A DNA stretch of 64,000 nucleotides from Leptotrichia hongkongensis (GCF_041538065.1 NZ_JBGORW010000005.1:62001-126000), one strand, 5' to 3'; positions 46,691 to 55,864 are shown, numbered from the stretch's first letter. Numbers and translations: made by a program. Notes: generated from the letters alone by a model not told the origin.

Positions 46691-48133
46691 ATGAATAAAT
46701 TTATAAATGAAAATTTGCTAAAAATGAATACAGAAGAATTTCTGTCTAATATAAAAAAGGCTTTCAATGATGTTTTTTCAAATGGAAATATTGAGAAAAT
46801 AAATTTAATGAACTATTTATCAGAGAAGAAATGGTTAAGTATAAAAAAATGTGGACTTTTACTGCCTTTTCTGCCAGAAAAATTTGGGGGAAGAAAAAAT
46901 AGTCAGCTTGAAATTCAGGAAGTTCTTAGAATCGCTGGGAACTATGGCGTACCAGTTACACTTAGAACAGGAATTGAAGGAGCATTAGTATTACAGCCGC
47001 TTGTTGAATATGGGAATGAGGAGCAGATTGAAAAAGGTCTGGAAATGATATTTAACGGAGAAGGCGGAGGACTGGCTATAACGGAGCCTGAGACTTCTGG
47101 ATCTGCCATAGCAAAAGAAATGCAGTCTTACTATGAATATGTTGATGAAAATACAATTCATGTTAAAGCTGATAAATATTGGCAAGGAAATTCTCAAAGT
47201 GATTTTTTATTAATTGCAGCAAAGGAAAAGAAAGACGGTAAATTATCAAAAGTAATTAGCTTAATTTTAGTTCCAAGAAAATATATAACTTATGATGTGT
47301 TAAATTCGGAAGGTCTAAAAGCAGTAAGATATGCTGTAAATCATGTTGATGCAAAAATTCCTGCAAAATATATAATAAAACTTTCAGAAAGCAAGGCAAA
47401 TTGTCTTAGAGAATTTCAAAACATCTTTATAAGAAGTAGATTGCAGCTAGTTGGAATGACACATGGAATTATGGAATATATCGTAAAAAATATAAATAAA
47501 TTTGCTAAAAAAGAAATACTATTTGTTCAAAACGAATTAAATGAAATTGAAAATACTTACGATGTATCAAAAATTATGTATAGCTATACTTGTAACAATG
47601 TCTCTCCAGATAAGTCTGTTTCAGATAAATTAATGGAAGCAAATATTATAAAGAGCCTTGCTACTGAATATACTTACAAGGCAGCAAAAATTGCACAGAA
47701 ACTTCTAGGGGCAAAAGGATTTGAAGCTGGGCATCCGATGAGCAATGTGGCAATTGACTTTAGACCGTTTACTATCTTTGAAGGTCCGAATGATATGCTT
47801 TACGCTGAAATTTATGATCAGTTTTCAAAAGCTACGGCTGTGGAGAAGAAGGAGGGAATCCGAATTAATAAAAATTCTACAATTTATGAAAGATTTATTT
47901 CGGATAGACGGTTTGAAAATATATCGGTAAATAATATTATTAATGAGATAGACGATTTAATCAGTTTTCTAAAACATCATACATTAAATGAGATGGATCA
48001 GATAAAAAAAGTTTTTGTTGGTAAAATACTGGCAAGATTGTTTCTTTTAATTCAAGCAGAATCAGATAATTTAATAAAATTTTTGATAAGGGATATTAGA
48101 AAAGATATTTTAGATTTTGAGTATAACAGTTAA
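46691..48133 (+). CDS. Acyl-CoA dehydrogenase family protein
   Basis: About 480 residues with the flavoprotein fold of acyl-CoA dehydrogenases: an N-terminal helical domain, the FAD-binding beta domain with GGGLAITEPETSGSAIA, and the C-terminal helical domain ending QKLLGAKGFEAGHP followed by FTIFEGPNDMLYAEI. The ATG at 46691 is chosen for its GGAGGAG site. Family enzymes oxidise acyl-CoA to enoyl-CoA; in a fermenting anaerobe a role in other acyl-thioester or electron-transfer chemistry is equally possible. No electron-transfer flavoprotein gene is nearby. It has its own promoter and operator-like site. Confidence 0.8.
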   Translation: MNKFINENLLKMNTEEFLSNIKKAFNDVFSNGNIEKINLMNYLSEKKWLSIKKCGLLLPFLPEKFGGRKNSQLEIQEVLRIAGNYGVPVTLRTGIEGALVLQPLVEYGNEEQIEKGLEMIFNGEGGGLAITEPETSGSAIAKEMQSYYEYVDENTIHVKADKYWQGNSQSDFLLIAAKEKKDGKLSKVISLILVPRKYITYDVLNSEGLKAVRYAVNHVDAKIPAKYIIKLSESKANCLREFQNIFIRSRLQLVGMTHGIMEYIVKNINKFAKKEILFVQNELNEIENTYDVSKIMYSYTCNNVSPDKSVSDKLMEANIIKSLATEYTYKAAKIAQKLLGAKGFEAGHPMSNVAIDFRPFTIFEGPNDMLYAEIYDQFSKATAVEKKEGIRINKNSTIYERFISDRRFENISVNNIINEIDDLISFLKHHTLNEMDQIKKVFVGKILARLFLLIQAESDNLIKFLIRDIRKDILDFEYNS

Positions 48134-48142
48134 AATAATAAA

Positions 48143-48187
48143 AAAAGAAGGATAACTAATAAAAGCTATTCTTCTTTTGTTTTTTTA
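48143..48187. terminator. Bidirectional terminator between the acyl-CoA dehydrogenase and gltS
   Basis: AAAAGAAGGATA (48143-48154) pairs with TATTCTTCTTTT (48167-48178) with one G-T pair, followed by T-runs. It serves two convergent genes. Confidence 0.75.
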
Positions 48188-48197
48188 TTCAAATTAT

Positions 48198-49439
48198 TTA
48201 TTTGAAAAACTGTGTAAATATTGTAATAATACTAATATTTGCAAAGTCAATGAAAAGCGATCCAACTATTGGAATTACGAAAAATGCCATTTTTGAGTAG
48301 ATGTATTTTTCAGTAACCGCTTTCATATTTGAAATTCCATTTGGGGTTGCCCCTAGTCCAAATCCACAATGACCTGAAACCATAACAGCCGCATCATAAT
48401 CAGATCCCATCGCTTTAAATGTTATCCAGATCAGATAGAAATAAATCAATATAACTTGTGCAACAAGTAAAATAAATACTGGAAGTGCTAAATCAATAAG
48501 TTCCCATAATCTTAATGTCATTAGTGCCATTGCTAGAAATAGGTTAAGTGCCACATCTTCAAGAATACTTATTTCTTTTGTCGGAGCATTCAATGCTTTT
48601 ACATTGTCAGACAAATTTCGAATAATTGCAGCAACAATCATTGGTCCAATGTAAACAGGAAAATGTGCCTCAAAGTTTGTAAAGCTCATAAGATAGTCAA
48701 TAAATATTGATAAATATGAACCAATTCCCATTGCAATCAGAATATAGAAAAATGCCATAGAAAAACGTTCCCCATCAAGAAAAGGCTTCTGTCTTTTTAA
48801 TACTTCTTCATCGATGTCTTCATCTCCATGCTGTATCCCATCTTTTACAAAATGTTCTGGTAATAATTTATGTTTTTTTATAAGTCTGCTGGCAATAGGC
48901 CCTCCCATTGCAGATCCCATAATAAGTCCAAAAGTTGCTGAAGCTATTGCAATTGCATTTGCCCCTTTATACATAGGTCCAAGAGCTTCGATTGTTGGAG
49001 CTACGGCTGCAGATGTTCCATGCCCTCCAGTCATCGGAGTAGATCCTGTCATTAATGCCAATAACGGCGGAAGTCCTACAAATTTTGACAGTCCGACAGC
49101 AACAGCATTTTGTAAAATACATAATCCAGCTGCAACAAAAAGGAAAATAACAACTTTTTTTCCACCTTTTTTTAGCACTTTAAGACTGGCATTAAATCCT
49201 ACACTTGTAAAAAACATTACCATAAAGAATTTTTGCAATGTATCATCAAATTTAATTTGAGCAATATTTGTTTGCCTTAAGATAAAAACAATTATTGAAA
49301 ATAAAAATCCACCAATAACAGGTGCTGGAATACAATATTTTTCAAAAAAATTAATTTTTTTTCTGAGTCTTATTCCAATTAAAAGCAAAACAACTGCTAA
49401 TCCAATTGTCTGAATCATATCCATGTTAATTTTAACCAT
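48198..49439 (-). CDS. gltS: Sodium/glutamate symporter
   Basis: A 413-residue GltS-type transporter that brings in glutamate with Na+. It has about ten membrane segments in two inverted halves, with the re-entrant motif LMTGSTPMTGGHGTSAAV in the first half and DAAVMVSGHCGFGLGATPN in the second, both containing the Gly-His-Gly/Thr-rich pore residues of the family. Together with the Na+-type ATP synthase it fits a sodium-based energy economy. The gene has its own promoter. Confidence 0.94.
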   Translation of the reverse strand: MVKINMDMIQTIGLAVVLLLIGIRLRKKINFFEKYCIPAPVIGGFLFSIIVFILRQTNIAQIKFDDTLQKFFMVMFFTSVGFNASLKVLKKGGKKVVIFLFVAAGLCILQNAVAVGLSKFVGLPPLLALMTGSTPMTGGHGTSAAVAPTIEALGPMYKGANAIAIASATFGLIMGSAMGGPIASRLIKKHKLLPEHFVKDGIQHGDEDIDEEVLKRQKPFLDGERFSMAFFYILIAMGIGSYLSIFIDYLMSFTNFEAHFPVYIGPMIVAAIIRNLSDNVKALNAPTKEISILEDVALNLFLAMALMTLRLWELIDLALPVFILLVAQVILIYFYLIWITFKAMGSDYDAAVMVSGHCGFGLGATPNGISNMKAVTEKYIYSKMAFFVIPIVGSLFIDFANISIITIFTQFFK

Positions 49440-49478
49440 AAATAACTCACCTCGCTATAAATTTTTTTGTAATGCAAC

Positions 49479-49507
49479 ATTATACTATAAAATCTAAGAA
49501 AATGCAA
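49479..49507 (-). promoter_or_regulatory. Promoter of gltS
   Basis: On the minus strand TTGCAT (49507-49502), 17-bp spacer, TATAAT (49484-49479). Confidence 0.75.
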
Positions 49508-49582
49508 ATCTAAAAGAAAAACACTTTTATTTTAAAATTCTTTTATTCAAATCTCTTTTTTAAAACATAAAATAAATAAACT

Positions 49583-49632
49583 ATAAAAAAAGAAGCTGAA
49601 TTCAAAATTTTAATCATTTTGAAACAGCCCCT
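49583..49632 (-). terminator. Terminator of gldA
   Basis: On the minus strand GCTG-TTTCAAAAT pairs with ATTTTGAA-TTCAGC, followed by a run of seven T. It lies between gldA and gltS. Confidence 0.8.
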
Positions 49633-49661
49633 TAAATATTTATTTTTTAGAAATAATTAAA

Positions 49662-50750
49662 TTAATTTTTTCCAAGTTTATCTGCTACAAGTATTGCTGC
49701 AAAAACATCATCGGCAGTAACTTTGAATGGCATGTTATGAATTGTTTCACCTTCAGCTGTACTTGCTTTTGCTACTTCATATAATCTTTCTTTGGAAACA
49801 CTTCCCATTCCTAATTCATCCAATGTTGTAGGAAGCCCTACACTCTTACAGAACTCTACAACTTTTTTGATTTCGCATAAACATCTGTTTTCCAGAACTA
49901 ATTGCGTAATTGTTCCGAATGCAACTTTTTCTCCATGATACATGTGATGTCCTTCTTCCAGAATTGTAAGTCCGTTATGAATAGCGTGAGCTGCCGCAAG
50001 TCCTCCACTTTCAAATCCAATTCCACTCAAATAAGTATTTGCTTCGATTATATTTTCAACAGCTTGCGTAACTACTTTATTTTCTACTGCAATCTTGGCT
50101 TTTAAACCATCTTGGAATAAAGTATCCTTACATAATTCTGCAATTGCAATAGCAGCTTTTGTAATGCCACCTCCAGCGATTGAAGAAGCGTTTGAATCAA
50201 CACAGGCTTTGGCTTCGTAATAAGTGGCAAGTGCATCTCCAATTCCAGCGACAAGAAGTCTGGCAGGTGCATTTACGATTACATCAGTATCCATTATTAC
50301 CATATCAGGATTTGCCTTTAAGAACAAGTATTCTTCAAATTCTCCATTTGGAGTGTAGATTACTGATAAGGCACTGCATGGTGCGTCTGTTGAAGCAATT
50401 GTTGGAACAATAAAGACAGGAATATTTTCGTAATATGATACTGCTTTTGCTGCATCAAGAGTTTTTCCTCCACCGATTCCAAATACTGCATCACATTTTT
50501 TTTCTTTTAAAATATCAATATTTCGGTTAATTTCATTTTTTGAACATTCTCCGCCAAAAACTTCAACATGGTAGTTTATACCTTCTTTTTCAAAACTTTC
50601 AACAATTTTATCCTTAAAATTATCAAAAATAAATTTATCTACTAAAAGATATGCTCCGCTGTTACCACGTAATTTGTAATAAGTTGCCAAATTACCGATT
50701 TCATCTTTTCCTTGAATGTATTTTGATGGCGAATTAATAATCTTTCTCAT
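49662..50750 (-). CDS. gldA: Glycerol dehydrogenase
   Basis: A 362-residue iron/zinc-type alcohol dehydrogenase matching glycerol dehydrogenase, which oxidises glycerol to dihydroxyacetone with NAD+. The NAD loop FGIGGGKTLDAAKA is present, as are the metal ligands in VAGIGDALATYYEA (Asp), GGLAAAHAIHNGL (His) and the later MYHGEKVAFG (His). TIASTDAPCSALSVIY is characteristic of GldA. It is a single-gene unit with its own promoter and terminator. Confidence 0.94.
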   Translation of the reverse strand: MRKIINSPSKYIQGKDEIGNLATYYKLRGNSGAYLLVDKFIFDNFKDKIVESFEKEGINYHVEVFGGECSKNEINRNIDILKEKKCDAVFGIGGGKTLDAAKAVSYYENIPVFIVPTIASTDAPCSALSVIYTPNGEFEEYLFLKANPDMVIMDTDVIVNAPARLLVAGIGDALATYYEAKACVDSNASSIAGGGITKAAIAIAELCKDTLFQDGLKAKIAVENKVVTQAVENIIEANTYLSGIGFESGGLAAAHAIHNGLTILEEGHHMYHGEKVAFGTITQLVLENRCLCEIKKVVEFCKSVGLPTTLDELGMGSVSKERLYEVAKASTAEGETIHNMPFKVTADDVFAAILVADKLGKN

Positions 50751-50790
50751 AAAAAATCATCTCCTATAAAATTTAGAATTCTTTAATAAT

Positions 50791-50818
50791 ATTATAGTGC
50801 ATTTTTTCACAAAGTCAA
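50791..50818 (-). promoter_or_regulatory. Promoter of gldA
   Basis: On the minus strand TTGACT (50818-50813), 16-bp spacer, TATAAT (50796-50791), about 40 bp before the start codon. Confidence 0.8.
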
Positions 50819-50835
50819 TAGTAAAACTAAAATAA

Positions 50836-50887
50836 AAAATCAAGAAATTATTCAAAGATAAAGTTTGAAGTAACTTCCTGATTTTTA
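50836..50887 (-). terminator. Terminator of the YihX-like phosphatase gene
   Basis: On the minus strand AAAATCAGGAAGTTACTTCAAA pairs, with G-T pairs, to the segment ending TTGATTTT, then a T-run. Confidence 0.75.
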
Positions 50888-50893
50888 AATTTA

Positions 50894-51520
50894 TTAAATT
50901 TTCAAAATGTTTTTCAATTCCTCTTCTAATTTAGTATAATCTGGCAAATGAAGTCCTTTGATTCCTTTATTTTCGGCGGCTTCAATATTTTCCTTCATAT
51001 CATCAATAAACAATGTTTCTTCTGGAATTAATCCAAATTCATAAAGAAGAGTGTCATAAATTTTTTCTTCTGGCTTTAAAAGTTTGAAATAGCATGAAAT
51101 TAGGCAGCCTTCAAATAATTTAAAGAAATCGTTGTGTTTGAAGACATATTCGTATGAATCCTTGTGGAAATTTGAAAGCACATATAATTTATATTCATAA
51201 TGATCTCTTAATTTGTAAAGAAGCTCAATATTTTCTTTTATAGGCTTTAACAATTCAAAAAAGTCCTTGTCAAAAAAATTATCAATTTCAGTAGCCAAAT
51301 GAGGGCTTCTTTCCTTAAAAATCTTTTTAGCTTCAGGATAAGTCAAAGTTCCCCTGTCAAGCATTAACCATTCCTTTGTACCAATCACATTATCATGAAA
51401 ATCTTTTCTTTTTTCTTTTGGCAATTTTTCTTTTAAATAAGTGTCTTTGTCAAAATTTATTAAAACATTTCCTAAATCAAATACTATATTTTTTATTTTT
51501 TTAGAATTTATATTTTCCAT
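50894..51520 (-). CDS. HAD-superfamily phosphatase, YihX-like
   Basis: A 208-residue HAD-IA hydrolase. Motif I reads IVFDLGNVLINFD, in which the second Asp of the usual DxD is Gly, as in YihX-type alpha-D-glucose-1-phosphatases. Motif II is VLSNF, the Lys is in LLKPEEKIY, and motif IV is LFIDDMKENIEAA. The substrate is probably a sugar phosphate, inferred from the subgroup. It lies between proS and gldA on the same strand. Confidence 0.85.
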   Translation of the reverse strand: MENINSKKIKNIVFDLGNVLINFDKDTYLKEKLPKEKRKDFHDNVIGTKEWLMLDRGTLTYPEAKKIFKERSPHLATEIDNFFDKDFFELLKPIKENIELLYKLRDHYEYKLYVLSNFHKDSYEYVFKHNDFFKLFEGCLISCYFKLLKPEEKIYDTLLYEFGLIPEETLFIDDMKENIEAAENKGIKGLHLPDYTKLEEELKNILKI

Positions 51521-51552
51521 TTTGTTTACACCTCCGACTACTTGTCTATCTT

Positions 51553-51729
51553 TTAATTAATAATTTTTCTATTTTCAACGTTTCTAATGATTGCATATTG
51601 TTTCCTAAATTTCATAATATCACACTTTTTCCAAGTTTTTGCATAATTTTTTAAATATTTCTCAGCTTGCGGATATTCTTCACCATTAATTCTGCAATCA
51701 GCAATGTCAAAAATTTTATTCTGCCATAA
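51553..51729 (-). pseudogene. Possible remnant of a small gene
   Basis: Behind proS an open frame of 58 codons on the minus strand reads like coding sequence (for example INGEEYPQAEKYLKNYAKTW and CDIMKFRKQYAIIRNVENR) but has no ATG, GTG or TTG start with a ribosome-binding site; its first Met is at codon 36. It overlaps the proS stop by a few codons. It looks like the 3' end of a deleted gene. I recognise no family. Confidence 0.35.
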
Positions 51730-53428
51730 AATTCTTTACAAAATTCAAAACTTCCTCAACTTTTACATCTGTACTTTCTCCAGTTTTTCTATCTTTCACT
51801 TCTACAATTCCATCAGCTGCGCCTTTTCCAACGACTATTTTTAATGGGAAACCTATTAAGTCGGCATCTTTGAATTTGAATCCTGCTCTTTCATTTCTGT
51901 CATCTAATACAGTTTCAATTTTATTTTGATTTAGTTCATTATACAATTTTTCGCCTATATTTACCTGTGTTTCATCTTTCATATTGGCGATTATTACATC
52001 AACATGGTAAGGGGCTATTGCTTTTGGCCAAATTATACCGTATTCATCGTGGTTTTGTTCAATTGCGGCTGAAATTATTCTTGACATTCCCATTCCGTAA
52101 CATCCCATTTTCATAACGGCTTGTTTTCCGTTTTCATCAAGAACAGTAGCATTTAGGGCTTTTGAATATTTTTCTCCAAGTTTGAAAATATGTCCAACTT
52201 CTATTCCACGTGCAATTTTAAGAACTCCTTTTCCATCAGGGGAAATATCTCCAGCTCTTGCAGTTCTAATATCTGCAACTAAGTCATATGCCAAGTCTTC
52301 AAGATTTACGTTTATATAGTGATAATCAGCTTTATTAGCACCTAAAGCAAAGTTTCTTACATATTTTACAGTTTCGTCAATTACAACGTATAAGCCTTCT
52401 TTTTTTTCATAAGAGCCTGCATATCCAGCAACCAGCCCGAATTTTTCGCATTCTTCCTCGCTCATCATTTCAAGTTCTGTAGAAGCTCCAATTACATTTT
52501 TTAATTTTATAGGATTTACATCCAAATCTCCACGAATTAGGGCTAGCACAAATTTTTCTACATCTTCAAGAACTTCCTTCAGCATTACTGCCTTTACAGT
52601 TTTTTCTTTAGGGATATTCAAGAAATTAGCCAGCTCTTCAATTGTTTTTGCATTTGGAGTTTCAACTAATTCTTTTGGAAGTTTTTCTTCGTTGCTTTCT
52701 TTTAGTTCAATAATGCTTGTTGCTTTTTCAACGTTTGCCGCATAATCTGAAGAGTCATTGTATAAAATATCATCTTCTCCGCTTTCTGCAAGCACCATAA
52801 ATTCGTGCGAAGCATCACCTCCGATAGAACCAGTATCAGCCTCGACTGCCCTGTAATTAAGTCCCATTCTTTCCAAAATTCTTGAATAAGTGTCTTTCAT
52901 ATTCAAATATTCCTCATCAAGCGATTCCTGTGTCAAATGAAAACTGTAGGCATCCTTCATCACGAATTCCCTTCCACGCATAAGACCGAATCTTGGACGC
53001 ATTTCATCCCTAAATTTTGTTTGAATCTGATAAACGTTAAAAGGCAGTTCCTTGTATGATGAAATTGAATCTCTTACAACATCCGTAATAACTTCCTCGT
53101 GAGTAGGTCCAAGCGAAAATTCCCTTTCGTTTCTATCTTTTAATCTCATAAGTTCAGGCCCATAAGCAAACCAACGTCCAGATTCTTCCCAAAGTGAAGC
53201 GGGTTGCAGTACAGGCATAAGAAGTTCCTGAGCTCCTGCTTTATCCATTTCTTCTCTTGTGATATTTTCTATTTTTTTTAGAACTCTGTATCCAAATGGC
53301 AAATAAGTATAAACCCCTCTCGTAAGCTGCTTAATCATAAACGATCTAAGCATAAGCTGGTGGCTCACAATTTGAGCCTCTTTTGGTGCTTCCTTATATG
53401 TTTTTAAAAATGCTCTTGATAATCTCAT
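51716..53428 (-). CDS. proS: Prolyl-tRNA synthetase, bacterial type
   Basis: Charges tRNA-Pro. The 570-residue protein is of the bacterial class II type with an editing insertion: catalytic motifs GVYTYLPFGYRVLKKIE and FSLGPTHEEVITDVV near residues 35-115, the INS editing domain about residues 225-385, motif 3 CYGMGMSRIISA near residue 445, and a C-terminal anticodon-binding domain. The INS domain hydrolyses Ala-tRNA-Pro. A YbaK-type Cys-tRNA-Pro deacylase lies about 1.1 kb away on the other strand. Confidence 0.96.
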   Translation of the reverse strand: MRLSRAFLKTYKEAPKEAQIVSHQLMLRSFMIKQLTRGVYTYLPFGYRVLKKIENITREEMDKAGAQELLMPVLQPASLWEESGRWFAYGPELMRLKDRNEREFSLGPTHEEVITDVVRDSISSYKELPFNVYQIQTKFRDEMRPRFGLMRGREFVMKDAYSFHLTQESLDEEYLNMKDTYSRILERMGLNYRAVEADTGSIGGDASHEFMVLAESGEDDILYNDSSDYAANVEKATSIIELKESNEEKLPKELVETPNAKTIEELANFLNIPKEKTVKAVMLKEVLEDVEKFVLALIRGDLDVNPIKLKNVIGASTELEMMSEEECEKFGLVAGYAGSYEKKEGLYVVIDETVKYVRNFALGANKADYHYINVNLEDLAYDLVADIRTARAGDISPDGKGVLKIARGIEVGHIFKLGEKYSKALNATVLDENGKQAVMKMGCYGMGMSRIISAAIEQNHDEYGIIWPKAIAPYHVDVIIANMKDETQVNIGEKLYNELNQNKIETVLDDRNERAGFKFKDADLIGFPLKIVVGKGAADGIVEVKDRKTGESTDVKVEEVLNFVKNFMAE

Positions 53429-53473
53429 ATTTTCTCCTTCTATATTTAATTTTTATTGTATTGTAATGCTTAT

Positions 53474-53502
53474 ATTGTATATTTTTTTTGAATTTTTAGC
53501 AA
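53474..53502 (-). promoter_or_regulatory. Probable promoter of proS
   Basis: On the minus strand TTGCTA (53502-53497), 17-bp spacer, TACAAT (53479-53474). I see no T-box leader, as the 5' region is too short. Confidence 0.5.
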
Positions 53503-53549
53503 TAGTTTTTTAAAAAATAATATTATGAAAAAATAAATTTATAATTTAA

Positions 53550-53759
53550 AATGAATTTACTATAAAAAGATTTGTAATTCGATATGCTAAAGCGAGTTTG
53601 AAACAAAAAATTTCTAACGATTTGAAATTAGTAATATATAATTTTTTAGTTAATATGAAGAATAATACGGAAATAGAGCAGATATTTATTGATTATATAG
53701 TTTATAAAGAAGATAGGGATGACCCTGTTTTGGAATTAATTAATTCTTATTGGAAATAG
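53550..53759 (+). pseudogene. Gene remnant, 69 codons without a start signal
   Basis: An open plus-strand frame between proS and the next gene reads like protein (KASLKQKISNDLKLVIYNFL and YKEDRDDPVLELINSYWK) but starts right after a stop with no start codon supported by a ribosome-binding site; the only Met is at codon 35. It looks like the C-terminal piece of a deleted gene. A 34-residue peptide from the internal ATG is the alternative. I recognise no family. Confidence 0.4.
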
Positions 53760-53791
53760 AAAAATTATTAATAAAATATAAGTTTGAATAT

Positions 53792-53820
53792 TTGGAAATT
53801 TATATAATATGTGGTATAAT
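53792..53820 (+). promoter_or_regulatory. Promoter of the exported 143-residue protein
   Basis: TTGGAA (53792-53797), 17-bp spacer, TATAAT (53815-53820) with a TG-rich upstream part. Confidence 0.7.
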
Positions 53821-53885
53821 TATCTTAGAAGAGCAGTAGAATTATTTTAAATTTATAAAAAATTAGAAAAAAGGAGAGATTTACA

Positions 53886-54317
53886 ATGAAAAAACTAATT
53901 TTGTTGGGATTATTGGCATTTTCAGCTTTTGGAATAGCAGAACCTTATAGAGATGAAAGAGGAGTGCTTTTTATGAGCGAGAAGGAATGGACAGAATTTT
54001 ACAATAAAGATGGACAGGAAGTAGCTGCTTGTGTGCCAATAGGATCTATAATTATGGAAGAAAGCTACATAAAAGATGGTAAGAAAATGACACATACTTT
54101 AGCAGAAGTTCAGCAAGGAATTAAACAATTTAATGAAATGCTAGGTGAAGCTGGACTTCGTGATATTAATGGTGGAAAAGATAAAATTCACGAGTTCTAC
54201 TACGCAGCAGTATGTAAAAGACCTACACAAAAACAATATGATTTGGTAGGTTCTCCAACATTCAAAAAAACAATGGAGAGAATTTTTGAAACTCACAAAG
54301 TTATAGAAGACAAATAA
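53886..54317 (+). CDS. Small exported protein of unknown function
   Basis: A 143-residue protein with a clear signal peptide (KKLILLGLLAFSAFGIA, cut before EPYRDERG). The mature part has two Cys (in VAACVPIG and AAVCKRPT) that could form a disulfide, and no further membrane segment. It is probably periplasmic. It is a single-gene unit with its own promoter, AAGGAGAG site and terminator, which argues for a real and expressed gene. I recognise no family. Confidence 0.7.
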   Translation: MKKLILLGLLAFSAFGIAEPYRDERGVLFMSEKEWTEFYNKDGQEVAACVPIGSIIMEESYIKDGKKMTHTLAEVQQGIKQFNEMLGEAGLRDINGGKDKIHEFYYAAVCKRPTQKQYDLVGSPTFKKTMERIFETHKVIEDK

Positions 54318-54340
54318 AAATTTTTAAATCTAATTAACAT

Positions 54341-54378
54341 AAAAGGGCAATAGTTTATATTTTTGCTCTTTTATTTTT
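54341..54378 (+). terminator. Terminator after the 143-residue exported protein
   Basis: AAAAGGGCAA pairs with TTGCTCTTTT with one G-T pair, followed by a T-rich tail. Confidence 0.8.
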
Positions 54379-54422
54379 GTTTAAATTTTTCTCTTTTTAT
54401 CATAAGGATAGATTTTTTTTAA

Positions 54423-54451
54423 TTGACTGAAAAAAATTAATTTGATATACT
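54423..54451 (+). promoter_or_regulatory. Promoter of the YbaK-like gene
   Basis: TTGACT (54423-54428), 17-bp spacer, TATACT (54446-54451), 36 bp before the start codon. Confidence 0.8.
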
Positions 54452-54487
54452 AAAAATAACAAAAATCGAGTATGGGGGCAATGAAAT

Positions 54488-54988
54488 ATGAAACATAAGA
54501 AAGAAAAAATTGCAAAAACAAATGCATTAAGACAGCTTGATAAACAGAAGATTCCATATATTATTCACACTTATGAGTGGAGCGAGGATAAAAGTGGAGG
54601 GCTTGGTGTTGCTGAAAAGTTGCCTGAACTAGCGGATAGAGTTTTTAAGACAATTGTTTTGAAGGGGAAAAGTAAAAATTTGTATGTGTGTGTAATTCAT
54701 GGAGAGGCACATTTGGATTTGAAAAAGGTGGCAAAGGCCTGCAAAGAGAAAAATATTGATTTATTGCCACTTTTAGAACTGGAGAAAGAAACAGGATATA
54801 TTCGTGGAGGATGTTCTCCTGTGGGAATGAAGAAACTGTTTAGGACTTTTTTTGACAAGGAAGTTGAAAAATTTGATAAAATAATGGTTTCGGCTGGAAG
54901 AAGAGGACTGCAGATGGAAGTAGAAACAGAAAAACTGATTGAAGTTGTGAAGGGGAATGTTGTGGATTTGACGATGGAAGAGATTTAA
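54488..54988 (+). CDS. ybaK: Cys-tRNA(Pro)/Cys-tRNA(Cys) deacylase, YbaK/EbsC family
   Basis: A 166-residue trans-editing enzyme of the YbaK family, which hydrolyses Cys-tRNA-Pro mischarged by ProS. Family motifs are KTNALRQLDKQKIPY at the start, VFKTIVLKGKSKNLYVCVI, the catalytic Lys region, and YIRGGCSPVGMKK with the closing SAGRRGLQMEVE. proS lies about 1.1 kb away on the opposite strand, so the synthetase and its proofreader are near neighbours. It probably shares a transcript with the SseB gene 50 bp downstream. Confidence 0.93.
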   Translation: MKHKKEKIAKTNALRQLDKQKIPYIIHTYEWSEDKSGGLGVAEKLPELADRVFKTIVLKGKSKNLYVCVIHGEAHLDLKKVAKACKEKNIDLLPLLELEKETGYIRGGCSPVGMKKLFRTFFDKEVEKFDKIMVSAGRRGLQMEVETEKLIEVVKGNVVDLTMEEI

Positions 54989-55037
54989 GCTATAATGGGT
55001 ATAATATAAAATATTGAAACGAAGGAGTTGAAAAATT

Positions 55038-55835
55038 ATGGTTGATGTAAATAAGCCATTGGAAAATCCTGTGTTAAAAGAATTGTTTAGTAGAATAGGA
55101 AAAAATCAGAAAAGTGATTTAGAATTACAAAATAAAATTTTAGATGAAATTATAATGAGAGCTTATTTTTTAAGTTATGTATTTTTGGATAAACCTATTG
55201 AAACTGATGAAACTGGAAAAGGAACTGTTAAAGAAGATTCAAATATATCTTTCTATATGATTTCTTCATCTGATGGAAAACAATTTTATCCAGCATTTAC
55301 TGACTGGGAAGAATTGAATAAGTGGAATATTGGCATTGATAAAATACAGACACTTATTTTGTCTTTTGATGATTATGCAGAAATGGTATTATTAAATCCA
55401 GATATAGAAGGTTTTGTTATTAATCCATTTACTACATCATTTACCTTTACAAGAGAACAACTTAAAATTTTGAAAAAGGAAAAGGAAGAAAGACTTAAGG
55501 TCGTTGAAACAAAAGTAGAAAAGGACACGCCTGTAATGATTGGAGAAGCGAAAGAATATCCTGAAGATATGCTTGAAGCATTAAAAAGTGCTTGTAAATT
55601 AGATAAAAATATTAAAAGAACATGGTTAATGCTCATGTATAAAGAGGGACAGGAGAGTTATCTATTAGTTGTTGACAGTACGGGAAATGAAAAAGAAAGT
55701 ATAGAATTTATAGGAAGAAAAGTAACTCCATACTTGAATGGAAAATATATTGATATGTTTTCATATAAAGATAGTTTTGCAAAAGATGTTGTTAAAGATA
55801 AAAAGCCATTTTATGAAAAGAGAAATTCGATATAA
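55038..55835 (+). CDS. SseB family protein
   Basis: A 265-residue protein with the two-part SseB layout: N-terminal domain with YPAFTDWEELNKWN and GFVINPFTTSFTFTREQL, and C-terminal domain with SACKLDKNIKRTWLMLM and VTPYLNGKYIDMFSY. In E. coli SseB was named for enhanced serine sensitivity, but its molecular role is unclear; paralogues occur in type VI and cytoplasmic regulatory contexts. No partner genes other than ybaK are adjacent. Confidence 0.82.
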   Translation: MVDVNKPLENPVLKELFSRIGKNQKSDLELQNKILDEIIMRAYFLSYVFLDKPIETDETGKGTVKEDSNISFYMISSSDGKQFYPAFTDWEELNKWNIGIDKIQTLILSFDDYAEMVLLNPDIEGFVINPFTTSFTFTREQLKILKKEKEERLKVVETKVEKDTPVMIGEAKEYPEDMLEALKSACKLDKNIKRTWLMLMYKEGQESYLLVVDSTGNEKESIEFIGRKVTPYLNGKYIDMFSYKDSFAKDVVKDKKPFYEKRNSI

Positions 55836-55864
55836 TAAAAAATAGGAAAAAGAAGAAAATAACT

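Noticed and set aside
48814..49260. 148-codon plus-strand frame within gltS
   Set aside because: Antisense to a clear sodium/glutamate symporter; composition is that of a reverse-frame shadow of membrane segments.
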